Below are positions 34,701 to 36,070 of a stretch of DNA of 36,070 nucleotides, in pieces (positions within the stretch are counted from its first letter, which is position 1; every line of letters begins with the position of its first letter). The notes beneath the pieces were generated by a model. It ran no database searches. It saw nothing but the letters and a program-made list of their open reading frames with translations, and had not been told where the DNA came from. A program made the translations under genes and the position numbers. Source of the DNA: Clostridia bacterium. Lineage in GTDB: Bacteria; Bacillota_A; Clostridia; TANB77; CAG-508. Where the stretch lies: assembly GCA_017475185.1 (NCBI GenBank), contig JAFVGB010000005.1:1-36070 (forward strand), in the 5' to 3' direction.

Positions 34701-35239
34701 TTGAAAGCAATGAAAATTCTGAGTTGCAAGAACAAGATTTACCTAGATATAGAGATGGACAAGTTGTAAGAATAGTTGGAATTATTGATAGTGTAAAGAA
34801 AAAATATACTAAGACAAATAAAATAATGGCTTTTACAACAATTGAAGATTTATATGGACAATGTGAAATTATTGTATTTGAAAACTGTTATCAAATGTGT
34901 TCGAGTTATTTGATGGAGGGCAGTATTGTAGTTGTTGAAGGCAGGTTAAGCATTAGAGAAGATGAAGATGTGAAAATTGTAGCTAATAAAATAGTTGAGT
35001 TTAAAGGCGAAACACACAAATCTAGAGGTAATGTTGTAACTATTGATATAACGAATTTGCTAGAAGAACAAAAAGATAGATTAAGAGGAGCTATTAAGTT
35101 TTTTTCGGGTGACAGAAACAATTGCAGAATTGATATAAAAAATGGAGAAAAGCTTGATTCGGCTGGTGGAGTGCTTATGAATGAAGAAATTTATAAGAAA
35201 TTTAAAGAAATAGTTGGAGAAGATAATATTAGCTTTTAA
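31712..35239 (+). CDS. dnaE: DNA polymerase III alpha subunit DnaE, three +1 frame changes at CGG
   Basis: The N-terminal PHP domain begins FVHLHVHSEFSLLDGA. The palm carries the catalytic PDFDVDF (about 396-402), and the fingers, beta-binding region and OB-fold (VVRIVGIIDSVKKKYTKTNKIMAF) follow. The frame breaks at CGG 33149-33151, CGG 33246-33248 and CGG 33349-33351. Skipping the C each time gives GGT, GGA and GGT and restores ELGQLYEND, STHACGIVITKDP and LEELGLLKMDFLGLRTL. The last two glycines are usual in the family. The corrected product is 1174 residues, normal for DnaE, with no other in-frame CGG seen. Loss of this replicative polymerase would be lethal unless another copy exists, so the frame is probably corrected in the cell or the sequence is wrong. 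Confidence 0.9.
33149..33151 (+). other. Candidate +1 frameshift site 1 of dnaE (in-frame CGG)
   Basis: The frame reads GAA TTA CGG TCA and meets TGA at 33161. Dropping the C gives TTA GGT CAA TTA TAT GAA. Confidence 0.78.
33246..33248 (+). other. Candidate +1 frameshift site 2 of dnaE (in-frame CGG)
   Basis: The frame reads CAC GCT TGC CGG AAT. Dropping the C gives TGC GGA ATA GTT (C-G-I-V), matching the H-A-A/C-G-V-V motif of the family. Confidence 0.78.
33349..33351 (+). other. Candidate +1 frameshift site 3 of dnaE (in-frame CGG)
   Basis: The frame reads GAA TTG CGG TCT. Dropping the C gives TTG GGT CTT TTA AAA ATG, the conserved L-G-L-L-K-M-D-F-L-G-L motif. Confidence 0.82.
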
Positions 35240-35248
35240 TATAAAAAA

Positions 35249-35281
35249 GAAAAGACTGACCTTAAAAGGTTAGTCTTTTCT
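35249..35281 (+). terminator. Terminator after dnaE
   Basis: GAAAAGACTGACCT pairs with AGGTTAGTCTTTTC (one G-T pair) around a short loop. T-rich sequence follows. Confidence 0.85.
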
Positions 35282-35321
35282 TTATATAAAGGAGGGAACA
35301 AATAGAGGTAGATTTCTTTAA

Positions 35322-35687
35322 TTATTGCCAGTTAAGTCCTTTGGATTCAAAGAACATAGTCAAATCTATAATGCTCCAATAGCCTATTCCATAGATTTTA
35401 GAAACAGTATCTTTGCCCATGTCATAGATGTTTTTTGCAGTTATAGTTTTCATCTTTTTTTCGCTGGCATATTTATTGAAAATTGTTTTTATTCTTGTAG
35501 GGATTTCTGGATATAGAGAAATATCAAGAGAAATGTACCTGTTTCGTTCCTCCTCAGTGAGAGTTGAGAGAGTATTAATCTCGTCGTTGATTGAACTTAA
35601 TTGGTTAGATAACCGTGCTTTTTCTGCTTTAAGAAAATTCAATCTGTTTGATACCGCATCGGAATTTTTGTTCGATTTTTTTGCCAT
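35322..35687 (-). CDS. Orphan coiled-coil protein with alpha-CTD-like end
   Basis: I chose ATG 35687 (MAKKSNKNSDAVSN) behind GAGGAGG over the earlier TTG, which is too close to it. The 121-residue protein has a coiled-coil segment (about 15-45, FLKAEKARLSNQLSSINDEINTL). Its C-terminal helix set (ITAKNIYDMGKDTVSKIYGIGYWSIIDLTMFFESKGL) resembles the helix-hairpin-helix of the RNA polymerase alpha C-terminal domain. DNA or polymerase contact is a guess from that resemblance. CGG at 35615-35613 is read as arginine within the coil. The gene is monocistronic and convergent with dnaE. Confidence 0.65.
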   Translation of the reverse strand: MAKKSNKNSDAVSNRLNFLKAEKARLSNQLSSINDEINTLSTLTEEERNRYISLDISLYPEIPTRIKTIFNKYASEKKMKTITAKNIYDMGKDTVSKIYGIGYWSIIDLTMFFESKGLNWQ

Positions 35688-35903
35688 CTTTATCAAAACC
35701 TCCTCTGATAAAGTATAAAATGTTTACGGTATTTTTTAATAGTCAATGTCTATTAAAAAATCCTCCGGATGTTATTACTGTATGTGTTGAAATGTTGTAG
35801 AGGATTTATACAGTTTGTTTCTTGATTATATCATAGTGTATTTTTATTATCAAGTTATAATTGTGTATTCCAAAAAATAATTAACAATAAATTATAAAAA
35901 TGG

Positions 35904-35932
35904 TTGACACTACCAATAAATTATGTTAAAAT
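35904..35932 (+). promoter_or_regulatory. Promoter of rplU
   Basis: TTGACA (35904-35909), 17-base spacer, TAAAAT (35927-35932). The upstream part of the gene-free stretch 35697-35903 shows nothing else I can name. Confidence 0.82.
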
Positions 35933-35938
35933 ATATAC

Positions 35939-36040
35939 CTGTAAGCCGCCTGAGTCGGGTACCTAAATGTTAAAGTTTTGAATATCAAAATTTTAGCTAC
36001 CTAGTATTTTATGCTTAGCGAGTATACATATAAAGGGAGG
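35939..36040 (+). promoter_or_regulatory. L21-type ribosomal leader
   Basis: The transcript start region GTAAGCCGCCTGAGTCGGGT, a central hairpin (AGTTTTGA/TCAAAATT) and the later CTACCTAGTATTTTATGCTTAG...TATAC segment fit the conserved L21 leader that precedes rplU in Firmicutes. In that family, the L21 protein or assembly intermediates are thought to act through this RNA. Confidence 0.75.
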
Positions 36041-36049
36041 TGTACTTAA

Positions 36050-36070
36050 ATGTACGCAATAATCGAAAGT
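36050..36070 (+). CDS. rplU: 50S ribosomal protein L21, first seven codons
   Basis: The ATG at 36050 follows GGGAGGTG and reads MYAIIES before the window ends. This is the standard start of L21. The promoter and leader upstream support it. Confidence 0.88.

Overview
The window is very AT-rich chromosomal DNA from a Gram-positive, spore-forming anaerobe. A low-GC, uncultured gut-type member of the Clostridia fits best. Supporting signs are strong AGGAGG ribosome sites, TTGACA-N17-TATAAT promoters, spoVAD and spoVAE, a murB-yvcK pair, infC-rpmI-rplT behind an L20-type leader, and rplU behind an L21-type leader.

Layout. 1-452: the end of enolase and tRNA-Asn(GUU). 453-8360: an accessory stretch bounded on its left by the tRNA. 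A 36-base piece of the tRNA 3' end and its terminator recurs exactly at 5872-5907. This stretch holds nucleotide-metabolism-like orphans, a broken CYTH gene, a large repeat surface protein, the wreck of a PHP/TrlF-type ATPase, a GH10 xylanase without a signal peptide, and two probable small RNA genes that share one promoter design. 8361-14961: an S51 peptidase, then a tight unit of a ProRS-like paralogue, an HPr-kinase-like P-loop protein and a symporter-like membrane protein, followed by leuS. 15123-18653: orphans, a Nudix-HD fusion and a left-handed beta-helix protein. 18870-23796: murB, yvcK, holA, infC, rpmI, rplT. 23842-31071: recQ, an M19 dipeptidase, a probable small RNA, spoVAE, spoVAD, an S4-domain protein and an FAD oxidoreductase. 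31114-36070: an internally duplicated orphan, dnaE, an alpha-CTD-like orphan and the start of rplU.

The most striking observation is a pattern of broken frames in two conserved genes. recQ has two frame changes and dnaE has three. All five need a +1 shift, and all five sit exactly at an in-frame CGG codon followed by A or T. Skipping the C gives a GGA or GGT glycine codon, at family-conserved glycines in at least three cases, and restores full-length proteins (about 720 and 1174 residues). I found no in-frame CGG in the other conserved genes. The only three in-frame CGG codons read normally lie in short orphan genes. This suggests a CGG-triggered +1 frameshift, or failing that a very specific artefact or mutational process.

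The second item of interest is the operon of the ProRS-like protein, the HPr-kinase-like protein, the transporter and leuS, in which the aaRS paralogue has lost its motif 3 arginine.
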